A DNA stretch of 64,000 bases. Source: Biscogniauxia marginata. Taxonomy: Eukaryota; Ascomycota; Sordariomycetes; Xylariales; Xylariaceae. Positions 44,718 through 57,111 of the stretch are shown here, piece by piece (the stretch's first letter is position 1; each line of letters starts with the position of its first letter). The notes below the pieces were generated by a model. The model saw only the letters and a list, made by a program, of their open reading frames with translations. It did no database searches and was not told where the DNA came from. The position numbers and the translations under genes are program-made. The stretch is taken from NCBI GenBank assembly GCA_022695795.1, contig MU404065.1:248001-312000 (forward strand), written 5' to 3'.

Positions 44718-44822
44718 ATGCCGCGACCTCCCTGCGATATAGTCCTATTCCTCCTTTTCAATACTATTAACTTTGCTGCAACATCGATATCGACATTGCC
44801 GTACTCCATGCGTCCATCATAA
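44718..44822 (+). other. Possible upstream open reading frame in the nik-1 leader
   Basis: An ATG frame of 34 codons (starting MPRPPCDIV) ends 126 bp before the nik-1 start codon. If the leader is transcribed from upstream and not spliced here, it would be a uORF that could reduce nik-1 translation. There is no evidence yet that the peptide is made. Confidence 0.35.
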
Positions 44823-44948
44823 GATCTTCTCGGCGTCCCGTTGAACGCTGATCTTGTTGCTAATATCTGAACGCGCGTATACCACCAACTGCCCCCCTCC
44901 CCCCCGTCCTTGCTACGCCGACTGTTGGAGGAGATTGTCATGAGAATT

Positions 44949-47900
44949 ATGGCCGAAGACCCGGCTTTGGCAGCGGCTGCTGCCATAGTCAAATCGCTAG
45001 CTGCTTCACCGAAAGATCCTGCTCCCGTCCCCATCGGCACCAATTCCCAGGTCAAACTACCCGGTCGCGACAGTGCCGCCAAGGAATCTTTAGAACGTGA
45101 GCTCTCTGCCCTGGTCGTGAGGATTCAGCAGCTCGAGACCAAGGCCAGTGCCGCAAATGCCCCCGTCTTCCCCGACACCCCCAATGAGATGGCCGAGTCG
45201 CTTTTCGGCGACGAGTCGCCTCGGTCTTCCGTACGGTCAAGGCTTCCCATCCTCACTGCCAACAGGAATGGGGTTTCCGAGGAGCGGGTCGTTAAGACCA
45301 TCCCCCTCACCGATGAAGCCCTTGAGGGGCTACGAGAACATATCGATGACCAATCCAAGCTGCTCGACAATCAGCGTCAGGAGCTAACGAATGTCAATGC
45401 CCAACTTATTGAGCAAAAACAACTTCAAGAGAGGGCACTTCAAGTGCTAGAAAAGGAGCGGGTCGCAACACTAGAACGAGAACTGTGGAAACACCAAAAA
45501 GCCAACGAGGCCTTCCAGAAGGCCTTGCGTGAAATAGGTGAGATTATAACGGCCGTCGCGCACGGCGACCTAACTATGAAGGTTCGCATGAACACGGTAG
45601 AAATGGACCCGGAAATCACCACATTCAAGAGGACAATCAACACCATGATGGACCAGCTCCAGATCTTTGCGAGCGAAGTGTCTCGTGTCGCCCGGGAAGT
45701 TGGGACGGATGGCATGCTTGGTGGTCAGGCTATGATTGAAGGCGTCGATGGCACATGGAAAGAACTCACTGACAATGGTAAACCACCCTATGCGGGATAT
45801 ATTAAAAAGGGATAAAACTGACGCATGCTATAGTCAACGTAATGGCGCAGAATCTGACAGACCAAGGTAAGTCGTCAAATAGTACTGCATCTCCCAGCTT
45901 TATTAACGTGATTCTCTAGTACGCGAGATAGCCTCGGTCACGACCGCCGTCGCCCACGGTGATCTGACCAAGAAGATTGAAAGACCTGCTAAGGGCGAGA
46001 TTCTTGAACTTCAACAGACGATCAACACCATGGTGGAACAGTTACGCACTTTCGCCTCTGAAGTTACCCGCGTTGCTCGAGACGTGGGTACTGAGGGTAT
46101 GCTTGGCGGACAGGCTGACGTGATGGGAGTCAAGGGCATGTGGAACGAGTTGACTGTGAACGTCAACGCTATGGCCAATAATCTTACGACACAAGTGCGC
46201 GATATCGCAAAGGTCACTACGGCAGTTGCCAGGGGTGATCTCACCCAGAAGGTTCAAGCTGAGTGCAAGGGCGAGATCTTCCAGCTCAAGTCTACCATTA
46301 ACTCCATGGTTGAGCAGCTGCAGCAGTTCGCTCGCGAGGTCAGCAAGATTGCCAGGGAAGTCGGCACGGAGGGCCGCCTGGGTGGCCAGGCCACTGTAAA
46401 TGACGTTCAGGGCACCTGGCGCGACCTAACCGACAATGTCAACGGCATGGCCATGAACTTGACGACCCAGGTACGAGAGATCTCGAGGGTCACCGCGGCC
46501 GTAGCCCGTGGTGACCTGACTAAGAAGATCGGCGTCGAAGCCAGAGGTGAAATCTTGGAACTCAAGAACACCATAAATTCCATGGTTGACCGCCTAGGAA
46601 CGTTCGCCTTCGAAGTCAGCAAGGTCGCCAGGGAGGTCGGCACTGATGGAACCCTAGGTGGTCAAGCCCGGGTGGATGATGTCGAGGGCAAATGGAAGGA
46701 CCTAACCGAAAACGTGAATACTATGGCTTTGAACCTAACTTCGCAAGTACGGGGTATTTCACAAGTTACGCAGGCGATTGCCGACGGCAATATGAGCCAG
46801 AAGATCGACGTCCAGGCGAAGGGCGAGATACTCGTATTGAAGGAGACTATCAACAACATGGTCGACCGGCTCTCGGTCTTTTGTAACGAGGTGCAGCGGG
46901 TCGCCAAGGATGTCGGCGTAGACGGTAAGATGGGCGGTCAAGCAGACGTCGGCGGGCTCAAAGGACGGTGGAAAGAGATTACTGCCGACGTAAACACTAT
47001 GGCGACAAATTTGGTGAGTGGCTTCTCCCTTTCAAAGTTTTCAACATTGCGAGGTGTGACTAATACTTGTTCAGACCACACAAGTGCGAGCTTTCGGGGA
47101 TATCACAAATGCTGCTACCGATGGAAACTTCACTAAGTTGGTCGACGTAGAGGCCTCTGGGGAGATGGATGAGCTCAAACGCAAGATAAACCAGATGGTG
47201 TACAACTTGCGTGACAGTATTCAGAGAAACACCCAGGCAAGAGAAGCGGCCGAGCAAGCGAACAAGACCAAATCCGAATTTCTAGCGAATATGTCCCACG
47301 AGATACGGACGCCTATGAACGGCATCATCGGAATGACCCAGTTAACTCTTGACACCGATTTAACACAGTATCAGAGAGAAATGCTGAATATTGTGAACAA
47401 TTTAGCCAACAGTCTGTTGACTATCATCGACGACATTTTGGATCTGTCCAAAATTGAGGCTAGGAGAATGGTGATAGAAGAGATTCCATACACGCTGCGG
47501 GGAACCGTCTTCAACGCCCTCAAGACCCTAGCAGTCAAGGCGAACGAGAAGTTCTTAGACCTTACATATAGAGTTGATAGTTCCGTCCCCGATTACGTCG
47601 TCGGAGATTCGTTCCGTCTTCGACAAATTATCCTGAACCTGGTTGGCAACGCCATCAAGTTTACGGAGCATGGCGAAGTCAGTTTGACTATTAGGCAAGC
47701 CGCCGGCCCCCCTCCTAAGGACCCCCACGAGTACGCTATCGAGTTTGTCGTCTCGGATACAGGCATAGGAATCCCACAAGATAAATTGGACCTGATTTTC
47801 GACACCTTCCAGCAAGCCGATGGATCCATGACTCGTAAGTTCGGTGGTACCGGACTTGGCCTATCGATCTCCAAGAGGCTGGTAAGCCTCATGGGTGGAG

Positions 47901-49061
47901 ATGTATGGGTCAAGAGTGAGTTTGGCAAGGGAAGCTCCTTCTACTTCACCTGCGTGGTGAAGCTGGCGGATGGCGAGCTTGCGGTCATCGAGAAGCAACT
48001 CAAGCCGTACAGAGGGCACCAGGTGCTTTTCGTCGACAAGGGCATATCTGGATACGGCAAAGAAATCGTAGTGATGCTGCAGAGACTCAGCCTTGTGCCG
48101 GTGGTGGTCGGCAAGGAAGGTAACCCTTCGTCTCCAGGATCAGACGACCCGCCCTACGACGTTATCATTGTGGAGTCCATCGAAACTGCCCGGAAGTTGA
48201 GGTCTGTCGAAGATTTCAAGTATCTCCCGATCGTCCTCCTCGCCCCGGTTGTTCATGTTAGCTTGAAATCTTGTCTGGATCTAGGTATCACGTCGTACAT
48301 GACAACTCCGTGCGAACCCATCGATCTAGGGAATGGGATGGTCCCAGCCTTGGAGAACCGAGCCACGCCGTCACTTGCTGATAACACAAAGTCGTTCGAG
48401 ATTTTGCTCGCCGAGGATAATCGGGTCAACCAGCGACTAGCTGTAAAGATCCTTGAGAAGTACCATCATGTGGTAACCGTAGTTGGAAACGGTCTGGAGG
48501 CTGTGGAAGCGGTGCAAAAGAAGAAGTTTGACGTCATCCTCATGGATGTTCAGATGCCAATAATGGTTTGCGTCCCCCTACCCCTCTCTATTGACATGTT
48601 ACTGATATTCTACACAGGGTGGCTTTGAGGCTACTGGCAAGATACGCGAGTACGAACGAAGTCTTGGCACGCAACGAACACCTATAATTGCACTTACGGC
48701 ACACGCCATGATGGGAGACAGGGAGAGGTGTATCCAAGCACAGATGGACGAATACCTATCGAAGCCTCTCCAGCAGAACCACTTGATCCAAACAATTCTG
48801 AAGTGCGCAACATTAGGTGGTGCGCTACTAGAGAAGAATCGAGAAAGGGAGCTCTCACGTCAGCCGGATCAGAACCACAACAATGGCCAGCATAATACAG
48901 CAGCCCAGCTGCTGAGACCCGGGCTTGAGACTCGAGCGATAACAACAAACGAGCCGATGATAAGAAGATTGGATAGTCCGTCTCTGGTGTCAACAAATCA
49001 GGACGACCCGTTACAAAGGGCACGTTCCACCCTCTCAGAACCTTGCGTTCAACATGACTAA
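44949..49061 (+). CDS. nik-1: Group III hybrid histidine kinase NIK-1/OS-1
   Basis: Cytosolic osmosensing hybrid kinase upstream of the HOG MAP-kinase phosphorelay; in this family it is the target pathway of phenylpyrrole and dicarboximide fungicides. Five exons (44949-45777, 45834-45866, 45920-47013, 47075-48565, 48618-49061) give 1296 aa. Exon 2 is only 33 nt. Six successive HAMP-type units of about 90 residues each carry a VREI...GDLT-like core, at about 190-700. The HisKA box is [11 protein letters not shown], with the phospho-accepting His at about 727. The ATP-lid motifs follow ([31 protein letters not shown]). The receiver domain has its phospho-accepting Asp in ILMDVQMP at about 1143 and ends with SKPLQ. 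A Gln-rich disordered tail closes the protein. An in-frame ATG nine bases upstream is an alternative start. Confidence 0.97.
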
Positions 49062-52000
49062 CTTGAGCTTGCCTATCCAGCTCCTATTGAGAGCTCATAG
49101 CAATTGATCCATTGTCCGATTCTCCGGAAGCGAACATGTTAAGCATTTGAGGTGTCATGCGCGCTTTCTCTGGCTTGCAAAGTCGTTATATCCCGTTTCG
49201 ATCGATTTTGGATACCCAAGCGCATAGACATTGCCCACAACGCTTATGAAACCTATATTTCTTCTTCCTTCGTTATCTTGATTTCGAACATGAATTGCTG
49301 TACACCTTGGTCTCTTCGCCCGTCGCGGGTCTATGCATTACTATAACGACGCATAGGGAACGATGAAGGAACGTTGCCGTTTTGAGTAAGAGGGGGGAGG
49401 AGAGAGAGAATCACAGCGGCCGGAGTTTCATTTGGCGTTCTGATTGATTTTCAACTATGGAATTGACCGCCTATCGCTTCAAAGAAGTGGCCCCCCCTTT
49501 TTTTTTTACCTGTGAGAGTCGTTGACCTATCTTTGGCATGCTTTCCGGGCAAGCCCGTCCTTTCTAGAGGATTTGCTTGGAGCAGATCGATCGAGAACAG
49601 TCCTGTTGATTAACTTGTCCCGGAAGGATTCTTTTTTTTTTTTTGATCGATGGCGACTGGCTTATTATATGGAAGGCAAACTTAGCTTGGGGGTCGTGTG
49701 CATCATCAATGGAATACAATTAAAGTCGTCTCTTTTTCCTTTTGATGCTCTCGAAATTCTTATATATAAACGAAGTCTATCAACAGCGTGATCTTCAGTA
49801 GGTGGGTAGGAAAAGAAAGGGCGAAATATATCAGCGAGTGCGGTCAGGGTATTATTATTACTATTATACAATGTCAGTGTCAGTGTCAGTGTCAATGAAC
49901 GACGACCAGAAAAGGAGAAAAATGGAAGTTTCCCCTTATCCCTTATTCACCTATTTTAGTCATATGGGCCCCTTTGCTCCATGTATCCTATGACAAGCTA
50001 CCTATCTACCTACCTACATACATACCTACTTGGTGTTTTGTCGGAACTGCTAGCTCTCACTTCGCGGGACGATCTTCGAAGGATGCCTACTAATGTTATG
50101 CCAATGACAATGGTTTCTAGGTTGGGCCTTCTTGGTCCTGCAACTCTCTCCCTTTTATTATTATTGAAGCTTTCATTGATTCTCTTTCTTTGACAGTCAC
50201 CTTACGGCACCAATACGTTAGAAAGCTTTGCTAGTCTAAGGGGAGCAGCGCAACGTCTAGGAGGGAGGGGTCTCTCCCTCCTGGCTCGTCGCGGCAAGCC
50301 CGACATAATGGATTAAGGGGAGCCGAAAAGAGGGTTTGGTTCATATCGGAGGACGACTTATGGTAGCGAAGAAGGGACCTGCTCGGTCGATGTTGGGAGG
50401 TAGGTATCTATCCCACGCACGCATACACGTACATCTGTCTTTCACTAACTAAATGGCTTCATGGATAGATGGATGGAGAAATGGTGATAACTTGGTGTCA
50501 TTACGACCAACCCATCGAGGGATGGCCCCGTAGCGAACGCGTACGTGATCACGCGGCCTCCCCAGCGAGACAATATGGGACGATTTGCTGGGCTAAATTA
50601 AATTTGCTTTTGGACAGAGGTAGTAAGTAATACCCAACATGCCCGTTTGACAGCGCTCTCTGACTAAGGTGATGGTAAGTCGCCGGGACTTCGTAGTAAC
50701 GTACGTTACTGTTACTTGTTACTGCGGCATGGATGAACATCGATAAATGGAGCTGATAGGGAGGACATCTGTGAAACCCCCCTCCCCCCACCCCGGGGGG
50801 GACCAGATAGATAGATAGCTGATAGACGGGAGACGTGGGACTTGTCACCTGGGCTTGGGGGCAGACTTGGTGTGTGGGGGAGAAAAGGGGAAATAGTCTT
50901 GTTACTTAAGCCATGGCATGATGGTGATGGCCCAGAAATAGGATGAGAAATTACCTACCTACGGAAAGGGGGAAGAAGTCAGGTTACTACGTACGCGATA
51001 TAGTATAGCCTGTCTACCCAATCACGATGTATTTATATGTCAGCCAACCCCCCTATTCGAAGGGAGGACTTTTATAAAATAGCTCGGGACGTAATTGTTG
51101 TATTACTCTTGTTGACATAAGACGAAAGGGGTCCTATAGTTAAAAGAGAACAGCGTGCTTTTAGAGTCTTAAGCCCTCCTGGAAACACTGTTGGAAATAA
51201 AACAGTAGGGCTTCCTTTTCTTTCTTATTTTTGCTTTTCCTTATTCTGCTTTCCTATTGGGAGGCGAGACGTGGGTGAATAAGTACACCACATAAATAGA
51301 ACATGCATAAATATACCATATACTTGTGCGTGTGTGTATGTGTGTGTAGCAATTGAATGAAGTATGTGAATGGATACTTAGTAGTACACGATGCCATTGG
51401 AATTCTAAATGACTAATGCCTACAGTATCTAGATAAGTCCCGAAAGGGGTATGTTTATTTAATCACTTCAGGTGCATCTATATCTATTCTCCACGTCTGG
51501 GCAAGAGACAGCCGCCGGGAGGAGCACAATAGATCATCTGCCAGATAGGCTCGTGTATGATGCGGCGGCTAATGAACTGCCAACGCACCCCATCCTCAAC
51601 CCACCTCCTCGCGTAGGCAGGCTTATTTTACATGCTACGTATCCCGGGTTATGATTCGTGGAGTGCAGTCAAGCTGCCTTGTCCCGTCTATGTACCGACG
51701 CCGTCGTCGTGGGTAATTAATTAGTTGTTGCAGATTACGTCGGCACGGGGGCGAGTCCTCGTCCACATCCTTAATATGAACCACGATAATCCAGATAGGA
51801 TGGGGGGCGTGGGGGTAGGATCCGAATCCACACAGATAGGGATGGTTTATGTCGGCTCATCACCACTCATTAATCGTGTGGTTAACATCCAGATATATCG
51901 CGAGTTCTTAAGGTTTGATCTCCCGAGGGACGGGCTCTCTATGCCGCCTGAAAACCTTCATGGTTTCTCCACGTAGAGATTATCGACAGATTAGAAGGCC

Positions 52001-52771
52001 TTGGTCTGATATATACTTGTACAGGTACATTATCCATTTATACACTGCGCAGGGCTAGGTAGCTATTGTTAGTTCCTGTACGAATACTCCCACGCCGTCC
52101 GTCAACGCCTCCCGAACGCCTCCCGAACGCCTCGTAGGCCCGATCCAAAGATCTCTTTATAAAACCCGTGGTCATGGCGTGAAACTATCAGGATGCAGCT
52201 GTAACTAGAAGTAGTGCTCGTAGAAATAAATCGTGAAAATACCTAGAAGGACGAGTGGGTGGCATGATCGTGGGCAGATGACCGAGTGTTCCCTCCCCAA
52301 ACCCCTGTCGCAAATATGTACGCAAATATTACCCTGAAGTTCGGTGTACGTGGGTGTATATGAGTGTACGTATTGCTACATATCATATGTACGGAGCTGG
52401 ATGCACCACCATTCCATATGCTATGAAAGTAACTTGATAATATCACCGTAGGAGGTCAGTCCTATATCACCTGATTTCGGATGCCAGTCCCCTGGAGAAT
52501 AATGTCTATCGGGGTATTGTTGCAATCTCATGATCTTTCCTGACAACGGAATACAAATTGTATTCGTGTTGTGCCAGTGGTTGGTTCTCTATACTGATAT
52601 ACTGCGAACGAGGCAACTGATCCAGATTGGTCAGTGGCCCTTTAGGTACCCCGGTGACTCTACGTGTCAACCCTCGGCAACAGCCCTGAACAGCCCTGTG
52701 ACGGTTCGTTTCATTGAAGCACGAGGTTCAAATCTCGAGAAGGTCTAGAACGAGAACGGGATCCCCACCTA
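49062..52771. other. Convergent 3.7-kb spacer without a recognised gene
   Basis: Between the nik-1 stop and the stop of the small coiled-coil gene. Contains T runs (49497-49508, 49631-49643), a GTGTCA array (49873-49894), TACCTACC tracts (50000-50035) and a hairpin-prone GGGGTGGGGGGAGGGG-like stretch at 50776-50801. A tRNA-like T-arm at about 52722 was considered and rejected. Confidence 0.5.
49873..49894. repeat. GTGTCA tandem repeat
   Basis: Short hexanucleotide array downstream of nik-1, about four units, the last imperfect. Confidence 0.8.
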
Positions 52772-53898
52772 CTATATCCCCTTCCCCGGTTTCTTCTGCT
52801 CTCCTGTCGAATCGGCATCCTTCCCTCGACTTGCTGCCTCGTCGTTTAGGCCCGGCCCGCCCTCGACCGATGCGAGTAACGCGTCGAGCCTACTCTCTAG
52901 GTTTGTGAGGTTTGCCTCGAGGGCAGCAGCTTGTTGCTCGCCTCTAGATGAATAAGCACCCGTTAGCCAAATGAACTACCACCAACCCCCAACCCCCCGG
53001 AGCCAGGATCGTGGTGTTATGCAGCGAAGACCGATGATTGGCTACAGGCGCGACCGGGATGATTCACGTGATTAATAGACAACCACGAGTTCGCATGAGA
53101 AAATGGGGTGTTATATTGGAACACGGGGAGAGAGTTCGCATTTGCGATATGTTCGCAAACAGTGCGGGCTTGCTTGCCTTCCTGAAAGCTCAACGGGCAT
53201 TGCTGTCGCTATCCTCTCGGCCGGGAGAGCAAGCAAGCAAGCAAGCAAGCAAGCACGGGCGCACGCGGGCGCACGCACACACGCAATCGACTAGCTATGC
53301 AACGAACCGCCAGCGATGAGGCCAGCTGATTTGGAACACCCCGCGGACTTCCACATTGGGCTTTCTGCTGATGGGAAAGTTGCATTTGCCATATGCAAAG
53401 TTTGCCGCATTGGTTGTCTAAGACATGACTGAGAAACGCGGCCCATCGGAACCGTTTGAGGGCCTAGACCGTGGGAGCAGGGGTTGGGATGGGAAAAAGT
53501 TGAGATACAATGGGGGAAAATGGGAATGGCACCCCCGGGGATGGACGATTCGTAATAGATTGGCATTCAAGGATTATGGATATTGTGAATGGGGATCCTA
53601 AGGCAAAGACTCGTCGGGCATGGTGTGGATGACGATGAGTTCCACGGGATGCGCAGCTCGGTGTTTGGTGATAGGGAGTAAGCAGGCGCACTATACATAC
53701 CTAGCAAGGTCTTTGAAGGCCTAGAATCGGCCCAGGATCGGTTAGTCCAGGGCATGTCAGACGGCGTGACTAGGACCAAAGTCATTCAGGAACTTTATGA
53801 AAACACACCTGAGCCATATCGGCCTGCGTCGTGATGGCGCTGTTGCGCGTTGCCTGAGCTTCCGGGGTGGAGTTCGGTTTATCCGATGAATGGGACAT
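52772..53898 (-). CDS. Small coiled-coil protein, three exons, function unknown
   Basis: Not visible as one open frame. Exons 53898-53809 (90 nt), 53720-53701 (20 nt) and 52943-52772 (172 nt) join in phase to give 93 aa. The start has a good context (CGCCATGTC). Residues 1-28 are polar and disordered (MSHSSDKPNSTPEAQ...). The middle reads DMAQAFKDLARGEQQAAALE, then ANLTNLESRLDALLASVEG, with leucines spaced as in a short coiled coil. The tail is charged (DEAASRGKDADS...KKPGKGI). Intron 1 has GTGTGT and CTAACC...CTAG signals. Intron 2 has GTATGT and GCTAACGG 18 nt before its acceptor, but at 757 nt it is very long for a fungus and contains an AGCA microsatellite. The total is a multiple of three with no internal stop. 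I do not recognise the family. Confidence 0.68.
53228..53255. repeat. (AGCA)7 microsatellite in a long intron
   Basis: Seven tetranucleotide units followed by GGGCGCACGC-type repeats, inside the proposed second intron of the small coiled-coil gene. Confidence 0.9.
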
Positions 53899-56800
53899 GG
53901 CGAGGACGATCGTGGCGAGCCTTCGGAATCCAAGACAATTCGGCGAAAATGACTATGCTACTCTGGGGGGGGGGGGTTATTGTTATCTCCAGGCGAAGTG
54001 AGAGGTTGAGATGTTGAAGTTGTTGTGGAGATGTGTCTACCGGATGTAAGTAATCGCTACCCTGACGCTCTGATAGGCAGTTTATCAAGCCGGCGACCAC
54101 AGCCTCACGTGAGAGCCAACCGTTTAAAATAAATAAGGGCTATCACCACCTTCTCCGGGATGTTGGCTTCGCGCTACGAATCGAACCCTACAGCTGCGAT
54201 ATATTGATTATCTCTACCTGTTGTTTTGCGACATGATCATCCCGATCAGCTGTAATTTCTCGCCTCAAACGTAGATCTAGATCTTCTCTCAGTCACCCAA
54301 GTCGAGGCCAGTCTGCACTAGATAGATCTCTTTGCAATTGTAGGTTGATATCTTGGCATCGGCTAACCCCACACCGGGGGACAGAGAAACGGAGAAACAG
54401 AGAAACAGAGAGAGAGAGAACCGATGGGGCCTCGGCATATCTGCTAATAAGTAGGTACCTCACGTCGTAAGGTGGACCTGCGGCCGCAAAGCTTGGAAAG
54501 CTTGCTTGCTGACTTGCCTGCTTACTATTAGCTATTTGCCAGAGACAGGTAGGTAATTAAGTACATGTTCGAGTTCGGGTTCGTCGTGACAAGACCTGCA
54601 CGTGTTAATTCTCAGAGATTTTCATCTTCATGCATCGAAGACATGGGTTGCTAGGAAATGGTGTGCACAGTTGGTCTACTTTTCCCACCCACTGGCAAGA
54701 TACATAGGCTACATGCATCCCGTGTTAGTGTAAACACAATCCTTTACCTACCTTAGTCTTTCTCGGCGCAGGTGAAGCAGTTCCAGGATGTGTGCCAGAT
54801 GTGGCAGTAGTGTAGTGCAGATGCAGCAAAATATAGAAACACCTTATTAGATAGCAATATTCTACGACTGAAGAACACTGGAGAAGAACATATTGGCACG
54901 AGCCGAACGTTGCCATTGGCTCCGTGGCTTCTACGCTATGCGCAGTCGGACCCACACGTGCAGCAAAAGGGGATGGTTATCGCTGTACTGCGGCACTTGC
55001 CTCTACCGGGTCCTTTCCATTCTGACAGGTCTGACGCTGCAGGCATCGGAATAAACTTCACCTGTCATTTGCTCTGGCTTCCCCGTTCCACCACACCATC
55101 AACGTCAATCACGATCGTTGACTCTTCCACCCGTTCGCGCCCTGACTGCCACTGCGTTCGCCCTCTACGAATCTCGATCCTGTCCCGCAATGACGGAAGG
55201 CAAGTGAGATGTTTGATTCTATGGGAATCTGAATCTTCGATCGAGTTTCCATCTTTCCCCGGCAGGATTCCATGCGGCTTTTGAAATGAATTGCTAAAAT
55301 GTCAGTGTCAGGCAACCTTGCCAGGGTCTGCAACTGGGAACTGCCAAGACCTTCGATCCCGGGCCCAAATGTCGATTGCGGCACCCTCTTCCCTCCCACT
55401 GTCTCGCTACCACTGTGCTTGTCCCCATGCAAAACTCGACCGTCTTGGCTCCTGTCTGCTTCAATCAAGGCTAGCAAGCTGGCTGTGCCCGGCTCCGCGT
55501 GGGCCAATCGCCGTCTGCAGCCTCCCTGTACCTCGAATGTTTTGACGTACCTACCCACGCAGCAACATCGTGGCCACTAGCCATACGCGGTGCCCACCGA
55601 AGATGAGGCAGAGACGAGCAGCCGACGAACACTGCTATTGCGCCGAGACTCAGTACGTACTGGCAGACTCGCGGCAGGCCGAGTGGCCTCACCCGTCAGC
55701 GTCGTCGAGGTACATGCTCGCGACAAGCAAGACACGGGGGATGAAGTAGCCCGCAACCAGGCCTCCCTCTCATTGGTTGCTGTGTTCGACGACCGATCTC
55801 GATCTTTCAAACCATGCCCTACACGCCCTCTCTCTAGAGGCTTCTGTCCTATGCTTTCGTTGCATCACAACCTTCCATCTCACCCTACAGTGGGACCCGC
55901 TAGCACTGCACAGAGAACGACTCGAGTGTGTGTGTGTGTCTCGTCTAGTGCTTGTCCAAGCGTGTCCCAGAGGCTAACGACGCCGGGGTTCGAAGGTACT
56001 CCCTTGACTAAAAGGGTAGACTGCCAGAAGATAGCGTTCGCTCTTTACCCACGTCCTAGTTTTATAATCATGCCGCAAACCTGACTCTACCCCATTAAAC
56101 AATATACCCTATGGGTCGTATGACAAAACTGGCCAAGATCGTCTGAATATTCGTGTTCCTGAAGAGTCTCGCCCTGCACCTAACTAAAGAGACTACAGGC
56201 CGTGACCTCATACTTGCTGTGTACCTCGTCGGGCTAGGCTGCTAAGTACGGCATGCTACAAGCTCGTAACTTATTTTTTTTTTCAAAACAGTCAAGTGTG
56301 TTTTTTTTCTCCCGTTATATCTTCCTTACCAGGGAGTCCTACCTATTTCCTCTAGGCAAAGCGCTAGCTGGTTTTTTTTTTTCGGGGGAGGGGTCAACCA
56401 CAACGTTCGCCTTTCTACTTGTCACACATCGAAGTTTTTCGATCATTCATCGGTGTGCCATTCATCGAGATCTCGAAATTATACACGGATCGTATATCAC
56501 CTCAGCCTGCCAGGATCCATAATGCCAATTTTCTAAATTCCCCTTAAAAATTGCCATTGACACTTGTACGGCGTTAGAAATCCCCATTTCCCATGCCTTC
56601 AATGCCACAACGTATCATCATTTCACCCCGAATAACTGCTCTGGCATTGCAAGGTTGCGAATTCGCTCAGCACATCGGCTTCCGAACCTGCTATTCGACA
56701 CCGCTGTAATTCTAGACCCTACAAGCCCCACAAATAGCTCCGAAACCAAGTCACGACGCGTTCCCCAGTTATACGACCGATCTGCGTAGTTAGGATCAGC

Positions 56801-57111
56801 CTACTCTTGGGGTATTCCTGGCGTCTTGGTTGCGGGAAGCTACATCGAGGAAGACAACTATATACTCCAGGAAACTGGTTATTAGACCGGTCTTTGCGTG
56901 GTGAACAGGGGAAATAGCAATTGGGTCCTGGCTCGGTAGAAGAACAGTTGCCGCACGACACCTCGCATCGCCCGCACACGACCGAGTGAATTAGACGAAG
57001 GAATCCTTGCTGCGCGGCGCGTCGTGACTACGATACGGCCTAGTGCAAGGAGCTGATGCTGAATCGATTACCCGAACACGTCCACCGTGGAAACGCGGCC
57101 AAGTCAGCTAT
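53899..57111. promoter_or_regulatory. Divergent 3.2-kb intergenic region
   Basis: Promoter space of the small coiled-coil gene and the SAM-HMG gene. Features seen are a G run (53965-53976), an imperfect GAGAAAC array (54385-54418), a TG run (55926-55938) and T runs (56274-56283, 56300-56308). The region 54900-56080 has higher GC and overlapping long frames on both strands (55109-55558 minus, 55590-56084 plus), but their composition is not protein-like. Confidence 0.45.

Larger units (their letters stand above)
37643..44948. other. Seven-kilobase region without a recognised gene
   Basis: The first 900 bp are purine- and pyrimidine-tract-rich 3' flank, containing overlapping long frames made of low-complexity codons. 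From 38700 to 43100 there are dense TAGGTA/TACCTA tracts, T runs (40284-40312) and a TGCCCCCC array (42910-42943). The stretch 40400-41700 is less repetitive, but its frames (for example 40310-40693 minus and 41395-41703 plus) have no domain signature or splice continuity. From about 44200 to 44948 the sequence is C- and CT-rich and forms the promoter and leader of nik-1. I see no transposase, polymerase or tRNA. Confidence 0.5.

Noticed and set aside
52690..52745. tRNA-like T-arm (GGTTCAAATC flanked by CGAG/CTCG)
   Set aside because: No matching A-box, anticodon arm or acceptor stem could be folded upstream.
55109..56084. 149-codon minus and 164-codon plus frames in the gap before the SAM-HMG gene
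   Set aside because: Both strands are open over the same GC-rich stretch, composition is not protein-like, and no exon signals extend them.
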